The position numbers and the translations under genes were made by a program. From positions 186,001-250,000 of the forward strand of contig NZ_CP195847.1 in assembly GCF_051513965.1 (NCBI RefSeq): 64,000 bases of DNA, given 5' to 3'. This DNA is from Paramicrobacterium sp051513965. GTDB taxonomy: Bacteria; Actinomycetota; Actinomycetes; Actinomycetales; Microbacteriaceae. The notes under the pieces were generated by a model. That model ran no database searches. It saw only the letters and a program-made list of their open reading frames with translations, and had not been told where the DNA came from. Below, in pieces: positions 1 through 7,419 of this stretch (positions are counted from its first letter, which is position 1; each line of letters begins with the position of its first letter).

Positions 1-24
1 GGCGACCTCCTCAAGGAGAAGTGA
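1..24 (+). CDS. C-terminal tail of an upstream gene, possibly a TlpA/ResA-like thioredoxin
   Basis: The first 24 bases read in frame as GDLLKEK followed by TGA, one base before the GTG of ccdA. The tight spacing, with the AAGGAG of ccdA lying inside this tail, indicates translational coupling. In actinobacterial ccs clusters the gene before ccdA is usually a membrane-anchored thiol-disulfide oxidoreductase, so that identity is inferred from position only. Seven residues cannot prove it. Confidence 0.45.
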   Translation, partial: GDLLKEK

Positions 25-25
25 C

Positions 26-778
26 GTGAATCCCGGTGACATCGTGATCAGCGGTCAGCTGATGCTCGCGATCCCGATCGCGGCGCTCGCCGGGCTCGTC
101 TCCTTCGCCTCCCCGTGCGTGCTGCCGCTCGTGCCGGGGTATCTCGCGTACGTCGGCGGTGCCTCGACGGTGCAGCAGGGCAAAGCGGCCGCGTCGCGCG
201 ACCGCATCCGTCTCGTGCTCGGCGTCGTGCTGTTCATCGTGGGCTTCTCCGCCGTCTTCACGGCGTACGGTTTCGCGTTCGGGCAGCTCGGCCACTGGCT
301 CGTGCAGTACGGTCCGCTCATCACACAGATTCTCGGTGCCGTGGTCATCGTGATGGGGCTCGTGTTCATCGGGCAAGTCACGTTCATGCAGAAGACCGTG
401 CACCCCTCGTGGAAGCCGAAGACCGGCCTGCTCGGCGCCCCTCTGCTCGGTATCGTCTTCGGAATCGGGTGGGCGCCGTGCGTCGGTCCGACGCTCGTGG
501 CGATCCAATCGCTCAGCTTCGGCTCGGGCTCGCCGTGGCGCGGAGCGCTGCTCAGCTTCGTGTACTGTCTCGGCCTGGGCATCCCGTTCATACTCATCGC
601 CTTCGGCGCGACCTGGGCGACGAAGAGCGTCGCCTTCCTGCGCCGTCACATTCGCGCGGTCAACGTGATCGGCGGCATCCTCCTGATCGCCATCGGCCTG
701 CTCATGGTCACCGGAATCTGGACGTCTCTCATCAGCATACTCGCGGGGGTGATGCCGAACTTTGCGCCGGCCATCTGA
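26..778 (+). CDS. ccdA: Cytochrome c biogenesis protein CcdA (DsbD transmembrane family)
   Basis: A 250-residue, almost wholly hydrophobic protein with about six membrane segments. Two Cys-containing motifs, FASPCVLPLVPGYL (about residues 28-41) and GWAPCVGPTL (about 148-157), are the redox-active pair that carries electrons from cytoplasmic thioredoxin across the membrane to keep apocytochrome c haem-binding cysteines reduced. The GTG at 26 has AAGGAG six bases upstream. It is followed, with a 17-nt overlap, by resB and then ccsB, the standard actinobacterial System II cytochrome c maturation order. Family assignment is firm from the Cys motifs and the neighbours. Confidence 0.93.
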   Translation: MNPGDIVISGQLMLAIPIAALAGLVSFASPCVLPLVPGYLAYVGGASTVQQGKAAASRDRIRLVLGVVLFIVGFSAVFTAYGFAFGQLGHWLVQYGPLITQILGAVVIVMGLVFIGQVTFMQKTVHPSWKPKTGLLGAPLLGIVFGIGWAPCVGPTLVAIQSLSFGSGSPWRGALLSFVYCLGLGIPFILIAFGATWATKSVAFLRRHIRAVNVIGGILLIAIGLLMVTGIWTSLISILAGVMPNFAPAI

Positions 779-2438
779 TTACACCGACGGACACGACGAG
801 CCCGAGAAGGAGCCGTCGGTCACCCAGCCGAAGCTCGGCATCGTGGGTTGGGCCCGCTGGGTCTGGCGTCAGCTCACGAGCATGCGCACCGCGCTTCTGC
901 TTCTGCTGCTGCTCGCGCTCGCCGCGATTCCGGGCTCGCTCGTGCCGCAGCGCTCGAGCGATCCCAACGGAGTGACGCAGTACTTCACGGAGCATCCCGA
1001 CCTCGCACCCGTGCTCGACAACCTGCAGCTGTTCGACGTCTTCACGTCGGTCTGGTTCTCGGCGATCTACATTCTGCTGTTCACCTCGCTTGTGGGCTGC
1101 GTCGTTCCGCGCGTCAAGCACCACCTCGTCGCGCTGCGTGCGCGGCCGCCGAAGACGCCGATGCGTCTGAACCGCCTGAGCGAGTTCAGCGAAGAGACGT
1201 ACGGCACCGATGACGGGGTGACCACGGATGCCGCGACAGCGGTCGCTGAGGCGGAGACGCTTCTGCGGAAGTCGGGGTACCGCATCGAGCGCTACGAACG
1301 GGCGGCGACCCGCGGTCAGCCCGCGAGCGTCTCCGTGTCGGCAGAGCGCGGCTACCTCCGCGAGACCGGCAACCTGGTGTTCCACAGTGCGCTTCTGCTG
1401 ATCTTGCTCGTCGTCGGCATCGGCGGCGGCTTCGGCTACTCCGGGCAGCGTGTGCTGGTCGAGGGGCAGTCCTTCGTGAATGTGCTCGGGGACTACGACT
1501 CGTTCAGCCCGGGGCGGTTCTTCAGTGACTCGCAGCTGACGCCGTACTCCATGAAGCTTGATGAGTTCGACGCGACGTATGAGACGAAGAACCTCGGCGC
1601 CTACGGGCAGCCGATCGACTTCGCGGCGACCGTGACCACGACGGACTCCGACGGCACGAAGGAGCAGCACACGGTCAAGGTCAACGACCCGCTGCGCTAC
1701 GGCAGCAACGACATGTACCTCCTCGGCAACGGCTACGCGCCGACGATCACCGTCAAGGACCCGGAGGGCAAGGTCGTTTTCACCGACTCCGTGCCGTTCC
1801 TGCCGCAGGACAACAACCTCACCTCCGTCGGCGTCGTCAAGGTGCCCGACGGGCTGAAGGACCAGATTGGTCTGGTCGGGTTCTTCTACCCGACGGCGTA
1901 TCCGCTCGAGAACGGCGCCTACACCTCGACCTACGCGGACCTCACGTACCCGCTGCTCACGCTCAACGTGTACGAGGGCGACCTCGGCATCGACGGCGGA
2001 ATTCCGAAGTCGGTCTACGCTCTCGACACCGATGACATGACGCAGCTCACCGGCGGAGACACCGACGTCGAGTCGATCGAGCTCATGCCCGGACAGAGCA
2101 CTGAGCTGCCGAACGGCCTCGGTACCGTCGAGTTCGTCAACGAGAACCCGGGGCAGAAGGACTTCGCCGGGTCCGTAAAGCGCTTTGCTTCGTTCGACAT
2201 CCACCACGATCAGACGCAGCTGGGTGTCGCGATCGGCGCCGTGCTGGTGCTGCTGGGTCTGCTGACGTCGCTGTTCGTGCCGCGTCGTCGTGTGTGGGTG
2301 AAGGCCCGCGACAACGAGGATGGCACGGTGACCGTCGAGTACGCCGGCCTCGCCCGCGGTGAGGACCCGACGCTCGCGGACGCCGTCGACGCGATCGCCT
2401 ATCGACACGGGACCGCTCTGGGGGTGACGCGCGAATGA
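762..2438 (+). CDS. resB: Cytochrome c biogenesis protein ResB
   Basis: 558 residues. An N-terminal membrane region (MRTALLLLLLLALAAIPGSL, then VWFSAIYILLFTSLVGCV) is followed by a third segment (FHSALLLILLVVGIGGGFGY) and a large extracytoplasmic domain of about 300 residues. A last membrane helix (about 485-505) precedes a short basic cytoplasmic tail. The signature IPGSLVPQRSSDP is typical of ResB/Ccs1. It works with CcsB as the haem exporter and cytochrome c synthetase. The TTG at 762 lies within ccdA; this start is the one the frame allows, but an internal start after the overlap cannot be excluded. The stop overlaps the next gene in ATGA. Confidence 0.92.
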   Translation: MRRPSDYTDGHDEPEKEPSVTQPKLGIVGWARWVWRQLTSMRTALLLLLLLALAAIPGSLVPQRSSDPNGVTQYFTEHPDLAPVLDNLQLFDVFTSVWFSAIYILLFTSLVGCVVPRVKHHLVALRARPPKTPMRLNRLSEFSEETYGTDDGVTTDAATAVAEAETLLRKSGYRIERYERAATRGQPASVSVSAERGYLRETGNLVFHSALLLILLVVGIGGGFGYSGQRVLVEGQSFVNVLGDYDSFSPGRFFSDSQLTPYSMKLDEFDATYETKNLGAYGQPIDFAATVTTTDSDGTKEQHTVKVNDPLRYGSNDMYLLGNGYAPTITVKDPEGKVVFTDSVPFLPQDNNLTSVGVVKVPDGLKDQIGLVGFFYPTAYPLENGAYTSTYADLTYPLLTLNVYEGDLGIDGGIPKSVYALDTDDMTQLTGGDTDVESIELMPGQSTELPNGLGTVEFVNENPGQKDFAGSVKRFASFDIHHDQTQLGVAIGAVLVLLGLLTSLFVPRRRVWVKARDNEDGTVTVEYAGLARGEDPTLADAVDAIAYRHGTALGVTRE

Positions 2439-2812
2439 TCCTCCGCGCTCTCGCACTCGACGTGGTGCTGACGCTCGTCTTCGCGATCGTCGGCCGCTCC
2501 AGCCACGCGGAGGCCCTCGATCCGGTCGGAGTCTGGGGCACCTGGTGGCCGTTCCTTGCGGCGCTCGGCATCGGATGGGTCGTCTCGCTCGCGTGGCGTC
2601 AGCCGCTCGGTCCGGTGCGCACCGGCATCCCCGTCTGGGTCATCACAGTCGCCGGTGGGATGCTGCTTCGCGCGGCATCCGGTCAGGGGACTGCTCTTCC
2701 GTTCATCATCGTCGCCACCGTCGCGCTCGGGCTTGTGCTCGTCGGGTGGCGTCTCATCGCACGTCTCGTCCAGAAGGTGCGCGCCCGTGGGGCGCGCGAG
2801 CCGAAGGAGTAG
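2435..2812 (+). CDS. DUF3054 family small membrane protein
   Basis: 125 residues with about four membrane helices and a short basic C-terminus (RARGAREPKE). The opening ALDVVLTLVFAIVGRSSHAE and the central W...GWVVSLAWRQP match the DUF3054 family. These proteins have no known function and are common in actinobacteria. The ATG overlaps the resB stop by four bases (ATGA) and ccsB begins nine bases after its end, so it is co-translated with the cytochrome c maturation genes. A role there is inference from position only. Confidence 0.8.
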   Translation: MILRALALDVVLTLVFAIVGRSSHAEALDPVGVWGTWWPFLAALGIGWVVSLAWRQPLGPVRTGIPVWVITVAGGMLLRAASGQGTALPFIIVATVALGLVLVGWRLIARLVQKVRARGAREPKE

Positions 2813-2821
2813 CCTTAACCC

Positions 2822-3832
2822 GTGGATATCAATACGTTCTCCCTCGTCGCCCTGTGGTCGGCGACGGTCGTGTACGCGCTCGCGCTCATCGCGTTCGCAC
2901 TCGACCTCGCCAGGCGCAGCGCCGAGGTGAAGGAGCACGCGGAAGCCGAGAGCGCGAGCTCAGCGGCATCTGCATCGATCTCCGAGCAGACAGCCCAGTC
3001 GGGTGGCGGTGTCGCAGTCAAGACCCGACCCGCAGCGAAGAAGGGCGACGACGGCCCGAAGGTGAAGGCCAAACGTTCGCCGTCGCTGCGATCCGCGATG
3101 GCGCTGATGGTCATCGGGTTCCTGCTGCACGTCACCGCCGACATCACCCGCGGCATCGCCGCAGAGCGGGTTCCATGGGCGAACCTGTACGAGTTCGTCA
3201 TGACCGGCACGATGCTTGTCGTCGCCGTGTTCCTCGTCGTGAACATCAAGGTCGACCTGCGCTACCTCGGAACGTTCATCTCTCTGCTCGTCGTCTCGCT
3301 GCTGTGCATGGCGACGATCAACTTCTACGTCGTCGTGGCGCCGCTTCCGCCGGCGCTGCAGTCGGCATGGCTGGTCATCCACGTGTTCCTCGCGACGACC
3401 GCGATGGGCTTCCTCGCGCTCGGGTGTGCGCTGTCGGTCCTGCAGCTCATCCAAGCCCGCACGGAGGCACGCCGTGCCGCTCTCGGCGACCTGAAGCTCA
3501 AGTTCATGGCGACGTTCCCGTCGGCGCAGCGCCTCGAGAACCTCGCGTACCGCACCATCATCGTCGGCTTCGTGCTGTGGACGTTCACGCTCATCGCCGG
3601 GTCCATCTGGGCCGAGGCCGCGTGGGGCCGCTACTGGGGCTGGGACACCAAGGAAGTCTGGACGTTCATCATCTGGGTGATCTACGCGGGCTACATCCAC
3701 GCGCGCGCTACGAAGGGCTGGCGCGGCAGCCGTGCCGCCTGGCTGGCGATCATCGGCTTCGCAACGGTCATCTTCAACTTCACCGTCGTGAACATCTTCT
3801 TCAACGGACTGCACAGCTACTCGGGTCTGTAA
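2822..3832 (+). CDS. ccsB: Cytochrome c biogenesis protein CcsB (ResC/CcsA haem-handling family)
   Basis: 336 residues. One N-terminal helix is followed by a charged Ala/Ser/Lys-rich cytoplasmic stretch (about residues 38-90) and then a hydrophobic core. The core carries the haem-binding tryptophan-rich signature WGRYWGWDTKEVWTFI near residue 270, the defining motif of the CcsA/CcmF/CcmC haem-handling superfamily. With ResB it forms the System II synthetase that ligates haem to CXXCH in exported apocytochromes. GTG start at 2822. It is the last gene of the ccdA-resB-DUF3054-ccsB operon and is followed by a long hairpin. Confidence 0.94.
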   Translation: MDINTFSLVALWSATVVYALALIAFALDLARRSAEVKEHAEAESASSAASASISEQTAQSGGGVAVKTRPAAKKGDDGPKVKAKRSPSLRSAMALMVIGFLLHVTADITRGIAAERVPWANLYEFVMTGTMLVVAVFLVVNIKVDLRYLGTFISLLVVSLLCMATINFYVVVAPLPPALQSAWLVIHVFLATTAMGFLALGCALSVLQLIQARTEARRAALGDLKLKFMATFPSAQRLENLAYRTIIVGFVLWTFTLIAGSIWAEAAWGRYWGWDTKEVWTFIIWVIYAGYIHARATKGWRGSRAAWLAIIGFATVIFNFTVVNIFFNGLHSYSGL

Positions 3833-3849
3833 CAAAGGCGCCGGCATCG

Positions 3850-3884
3850 CAGGGGCGGGACATCATCGCGATGTCCCGCCCCTG
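3850..3884. terminator. Hairpin terminator between convergent ccsB and dhaL
   Basis: A perfect inverted repeat: arms CAGGGGCGGGACAT (3850-3863) and its complement (3871-3884), extended by one more pair to leave a 5-nt loop. There is no T-run, as is usual in high-GC actinobacteria. It sits between the stops of two converging genes and can act on both strands. Confidence 0.75.
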
Positions 3885-3918
3885 TGATCTTCTGTGAGCG
3901 CGCCGAACGACGCGTCGC

Positions 3919-4605
3919 TCAAGCGGTCGTCGCAGCTGATCGCTCTGCCGTCGGCGCTACGTCAGCCTCGATCGCTGCGGTCAGGGGAGAGGCGACGAGG
4001 GCATCGGCTCCGGCCTCGAAGAACAGTGCGATGGTGACCGCTCCCGGGTCGAGTACACCGCGAGCGAGCTCTCCGACGTAGCTGGCGCGCCCGCGTGACC
4101 CGAGGAGGGCCTCCGTCGATTCAGCGCCGGCACGCGCGGCCTCTGCTGCGGAGCGCAGTGCCTGCGCGGCATCTCTCTCGCCCTCTGTCTGTGCGGTGAG
4201 CGCCTCGGACGCCGGAGCGAGCGCATCGACCATCGTGCGATCGCCGACCTTCGCCCCGCCGAGCTGCTGGATACGTGCGAGCCCCGAGGCGACTCCGCGA
4301 CTCAGAGCGTCGACATCGGATGCCTCGCGAAGCGCGTTCGCGACTTCGCGAAAGAACATGCCGAAGAGAGGGCCGCTCGTTCCGCCGGTGGCGAGGAACC
4401 CGGTGGACACAGCGCGGAAGACAGAGCTCGGCGTGGCATCGTCTGGCTGAGGCAGGGCTTCTTCCGCGCGTGCGAGCGCCGAGGCGATGTTGGTTCCGAA
4501 GTCCCCGTCGCCTGCGAGGCGGTCCATGTCGGTGAGGGCGCTCTGCTGCGAGGCGAAGCTCTCGGAGAAGCGGGCGAACCATGCGAGTGTCTCGGTTCCG
4601 TTCAT
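3919..4605 (-). CDS. dhaL: DhaL-type kinase subunit, second copy (DAK2/PTS-type dihydroxyacetone kinase ADP-binding domain)
   Basis: 228 residues counted from the ATG at 4605, which has GAAAGGA a few bases upstream; the longer open frame upstream has no such signal. It is all-helical DhaL: Asp28, Asp33 and Asp35 (DRLAGDGDFG) correspond to the three Mg-ATP/ADP ligands, followed by GGTSGPLFG, GDRTMVDALAP and RGRASYVGE...DPGA. The position after the third Asp is Phe (36), where the fused copy upstream has His. It lies 20 bases downstream of the DhaL-DhaK gene in the same operon. Its role would be ATP- or DhaM-dependent phosphotransfer to a keto-sugar held by DhaK. The substrate is not shown by the sequence. 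Confidence 0.82.
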   Translation of the reverse strand: MNGTETLAWFARFSESFASQQSALTDMDRLAGDGDFGTNIASALARAEEALPQPDDATPSSVFRAVSTGFLATGGTSGPLFGMFFREVANALREASDVDALSRGVASGLARIQQLGGAKVGDRTMVDALAPASEALTAQTEGERDAAQALRSAAEAARAGAESTEALLGSRGRASYVGELARGVLDPGAVTIALFFEAGADALVASPLTAAIEADVAPTAERSAATTA

Positions 4606-4625
4606 AGTCGTGGTCCTTTCGGTTG

Positions 4626-6350
4626 TTACCAGGTCAGGGCGGGGGTGCGGACGGGGGCATCCCACGCGCGAAGGATGTCGTCGTCGCACACGGTGAGGGT
4701 GACGGAGACTCCGTGCATGTCGAGCGACGTGACTAGTGAGCCGGTGAGCGCACGCGCCACCGTGATGCCGCGCTCGGCAAGCGTTCTGTGGACGTGCGCG
4801 GCCGCAACGTTCAGCTCAAGAGGCGATGTTCCGCCGAGCCCGTTCACGATCGCGATGACGGAGGCGCCCGATGCGATGTCGAGATCATCGACGAGCGGAG
4901 CCACGAGCTGCTCAACGAGCTCATCTGCCTCGGCGAAGGGGATGCGCGCGGTGCCGCGCTCCCCGTGGATGCCGACGCCGAACTCGACCTCGTTCTCGCC
5001 GAGTTCGAACGCGGGAGCGTCCGCGCCCGGATGCGTGCACGCGCTCAGCGCCAGCGCGAGGCTCCGTGATCGGGAGACGACGCGGCGCCCCGCATCGGCG
5101 ACCTCTGACAGCGGGAGTCCAGCCTCGGCGAGAGCGCCGCAGACCTTCTCGACGACGACCACCGCTCCGGTGCCGCGGCGGCCCGGGCCGTCGTTTCCGT
5201 CAGAAGCGAGGTCATCGTCGACGATCACCGATTCGACGACGATGCCGTCCTCCTCCGCGAGAGTCGCGGCGATCTCGAAGTTGAGCACGTCGCCGGTGTA
5301 GTTCTTCACGATGTGCAGAACGCCCGCGCCGCTGTCGGCGCGCACGGTGCCAGCGTGGATCTGATGCGCCGTCGGGCTTGCGAAGACCGCACCGCACACT
5401 GCTGCGTCAAGCATTCCGGTGCCCACGAAGCCCGCGTGCAGGGGCTCGTGGCCGGAACCGCCGCCCGAGACGAGGCCGACCTTGTCTTTCGCGGGAACCG
5501 CCCGGGTGACGACATTGACGGCTGCGTCGCGCGCGAGGCGCGTGCGGTTGCTCGCGACGAGCCCCTCGAGTGCGTCGTCGATCACGTCGCTCGGAGAGTT
5601 GAAGAGATGACGGGGTGGTGTGCTCACGGGGTTCTCCTTCGATCGGGTGTGAGGTGGGGGAAGTGTGCTGAGGGCATCGGCCAGAGCGTGAAAGAGGAGG
5701 GCGGAGGAAGCCGCGCCGGGGTCGACGTGGTCTCTGCTGCGCTCGCCGAGGTAACTGGCGCGGCCGCGCCTCGCGAGCATGGGAGCTGTGGCTGCCCGGC
5801 CGATGAGTGCGGCTCTGAGACTCAGCAGAGCGCACTGGCGGACGTTGCTTCCTGCCAGGGCGGCCGCGTGGAAGGTGTCGGCGGCGGGGGCGAGCACGTC
5901 GAGCATCGTCTTGTCGCCGGGTAACGCGCGGCCGCGCTCCGCGACGGACTTCGCGGCCAGATGTAGCAGGGAGGCGAGCTGGCGTGAGTCGAGCACTGTG
6001 GCGGGAGGAGCGTTTTCGCTGAGCCCGTGGAAGTATGCGCTGTAGAGCGCCCCGCCCGCGCCGCCGGCCGCCGTCTGGAACGCGCGTGCGCCCTCGGCAA
6101 GAACGTCCCGCGGGGTGGTGGGAACGTCGGTGCCGAGTCTCTCGACGATCGCCGCGGTTCCGCTGACGAGCACCGCCCCGTGGTCGCCGTCGCCGATCGC
6201 GGTGTCGAGCCGCGTCAGCTCGGCGGATGCCTCCGCAGTGAGCTCGGCGAATCGTAGCAGCCAGCGAGCTGCCGCGGCGGCATCCATCTGACCCGTCTGG
6301 TGCGCGGCTGCGCTGCTCTGTGCGCGATCGTGTGCCGTTGTGAACGTCAT
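4626..6350 (-). CDS. dhaK: DhaL-DhaK fusion: dihydroxyacetone (or related short keto-sugar) kinase
   Basis: 574 residues with two complete domains in one frame. Residues about 22-230 are DhaL (Asp49, Asp54, Asp56, His57 in LDTAIGDGDHG; GDKTMLDVLAPA; RGRASYLGE). Residues 242-574 are a full-length DhaK: GGGSGHEPLHAGFVG, NYTGDVLNF, and the substrate-binding His462 in GIHGERG. Single-chain ATP-dependent DHA kinases have DhaK first and DhaL last; here the order is reversed. At the junction a GTG (5627) is preceded by AAGGAG, so free DhaK may also be made. No DhaM/EIIA gene is in the window. The downstream gene is a second DhaL and the divergent gene is an IclR regulator. Confidence 0.88.
   Translation of the reverse strand: MTFTTAHDRAQSSAAAHQTGQMDAAAAARWLLRFAELTAEASAELTRLDTAIGDGDHGAVLVSGTAAIVERLGTDVPTTPRDVLAEGARAFQTAAGGAGGALYSAYFHGLSENAPPATVLDSRQLASLLHLAAKSVAERGRALPGDKTMLDVLAPAADTFHAAALAGSNVRQCALLSLRAALIGRAATAPMLARRGRASYLGERSRDHVDPGAASSALLFHALADALSTLPPPHTRSKENPVSTPPRHLFNSPSDVIDDALEGLVASNRTRLARDAAVNVVTRAVPAKDKVGLVSGGGSGHEPLHAGFVGTGMLDAAVCGAVFASPTAHQIHAGTVRADSGAGVLHIVKNYTGDVLNFEIAATLAEEDGIVVESVIVDDDLASDGNDGPGRRGTGAVVVVEKVCGALAEAGLPLSEVADAGRRVVSRSRSLALALSACTHPGADAPAFELGENEVEFGVGIHGERGTARIPFAEADELVEQLVAPLVDDLDIASGASVIAIVNGLGGTSPLELNVAAAHVHRTLAERGITVARALTGSLVTSLDMHGVSVTLTVCDDDILRAWDAPVRTPALTW
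5625..5639 (-). promoter_or_regulatory. Internal ribosome binding site and GTG at the DhaL/DhaK junction
   Basis: On the minus strand AAGGAG (5634-5639) is followed after six bases by GTG (5625-5627). This is optimal spacing, and the downstream product would be 333 residues, the usual size of a free-standing DhaK. No stop codon separates the DhaL part from it, so the site sits inside an open frame. It suggests either dual products or a recent loss of the dhaL stop codon. Confidence 0.6.
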
Positions 6351-6412
6351 GGCCGGCTCCGATGTCGGCTGGGGTGCGAGAACACGGTTCTCCTTTGAAC
6401 GGGGTGAAAGAG

Positions 6413-6450
6413 ATTCGGTAATGTCGAATAGTATTCGTGATGAACGAATA
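6413..6450. promoter_or_regulatory. Candidate IclR operator: two inverted repeats between dha operon and iclR
   Basis: Two inverted repeats of the half-site CGAAT(A): ATTCG (6413-6417) with CGAAT (6425-6429), and TATTCG (6432-6437) with CGAATA (6445-6450). Each pair is separated by seven bases. The middle halves also form a 13-bp palindrome, CGAATAGTATTCG (6425-6437). The stretch is AT-rich compared with its surroundings and lies between the divergent starts, where IclR proteins normally bind to control themselves and the adjacent operon. Confidence 0.55.
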
Positions 6451-6469
6451 AACCACGTCGAGTACGGTT

Positions 6470-7276
6470 ATGTCAACCCAAAGCGTGAGAATGGGAACGG
6501 CACGTGTTCGCGCAGGCAGAGAGGGGGACCCGCCGGTGATCCAATCGATCGACCGGGCGGCGAAGATTCTCGCTCTCCTGGGAGGCGCGCGGCGTCTCGG
6601 CATCACCGAGATCGCGAATGCTCTGGGAATGCCGCCGCCGACGGTCCACGGCATCGTCAAGTCGCTTCACGCGCACGGCCTTGTCGCGAAGGAACCGGGC
6701 GGCGTGCGCTACATGCTCGGGCCGGCGCTGCTGAAGCTGTCGAGCGTGTACCTCGACACCCTTGACGTGCGGTCGCGGTCGATGCATCCCATGCACGCGA
6801 TGACGAGTCGCACCGGCCTTGCCGCTCGGCTCGGGGTTCTGCACCTCGGCGACGTCATCGTCGTGCATCACGAGCAGAGCCGCGCCGGTGGTGCGCAGAT
6901 GCCTGAGACGGGCATCACGATTCCGAGTCACGCGTCAGCCATGGGCAAGGTGCTGCTCGCGCACGATGCGGACGCGACTGAGCAGGTGATCGACGGCGGG
7001 CTTCGTCCGCTGACACGCGACACGATTGTGGATGCTGCGGTGCTGCGCCGCGAGCTTGCCGATGTGCGCGACGAGGGCATCGCGCGAGAGAACGAGGAAG
7101 CGATCATCGGCGAGGTGTCTGCGGCCGTTCCAGTGCGGGACGGGACGGGGGCGGTCGTCGCTGCGCTCGCGCTCGTCGCGTCATCGACGGAGTGGCCGTT
7201 GGGTGACGCCGCACTGGCGGCGCTGCAGGACACTGCCCGGGGAATCTCACGGGAGCTCGGCTACGCAGCTTGGTGA
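6470..7276 (+). CDS. IclR family transcriptional regulator
   Basis: 268 residues from the ATG at 6470. The N-terminal winged helix is VIQSIDRAAKILALLGG...GITEIANALGMPPPTVHGIVKSLHAHGLV (about residues 23-70). The C-terminal IclR effector domain follows (HLGDVIVVH, PSHASAMGKVLLA, INEEAIIGEVSAAVPVRDGTG-like region). The true start may be GTG 6536, which has a purine-rich GAGAGGGGG upstream; ATG 6491 is a third option. All are in frame. It is divergent from the DhaL-DhaK operon and the CGAATA repeats lie between, so it most likely controls that operon in response to a metabolite. Activator or repressor mode cannot be read from sequence. Confidence 0.88.
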   Translation: MSTQSVRMGTARVRAGREGDPPVIQSIDRAAKILALLGGARRLGITEIANALGMPPPTVHGIVKSLHAHGLVAKEPGGVRYMLGPALLKLSSVYLDTLDVRSRSMHPMHAMTSRTGLAARLGVLHLGDVIVVHHEQSRAGGAQMPETGITIPSHASAMGKVLLAHDADATEQVIDGGLRPLTRDTIVDAAVLRRELADVRDEGIARENEEAIIGEVSAAVPVRDGTGAVVAALALVASSTEWPLGDAALAALQDTARGISRELGYAAW

Positions 7277-7419
7277 CGTTCGGAGGAATCAAAAGGCGCG
7301 TTGCGCTTCGAAGGCGCTCCCAAAGGAGCGGTGTAATGTTTCACCGCACGTGGCAATTGAAAGAACCAGCTGTGCTAACTTGTTGACGTCTTGCCTTCAC
7401 CATCCGGGGGGAAAATTCA

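Noticed and set aside
732..2456. 574-residue minus-strand open frame opposite resB
   Set aside because: It is an antisense shadow: Arg/His/Glu-rich with no domain, whereas the plus frame has ResB motifs. Long antisense frames are common in high-GC DNA.
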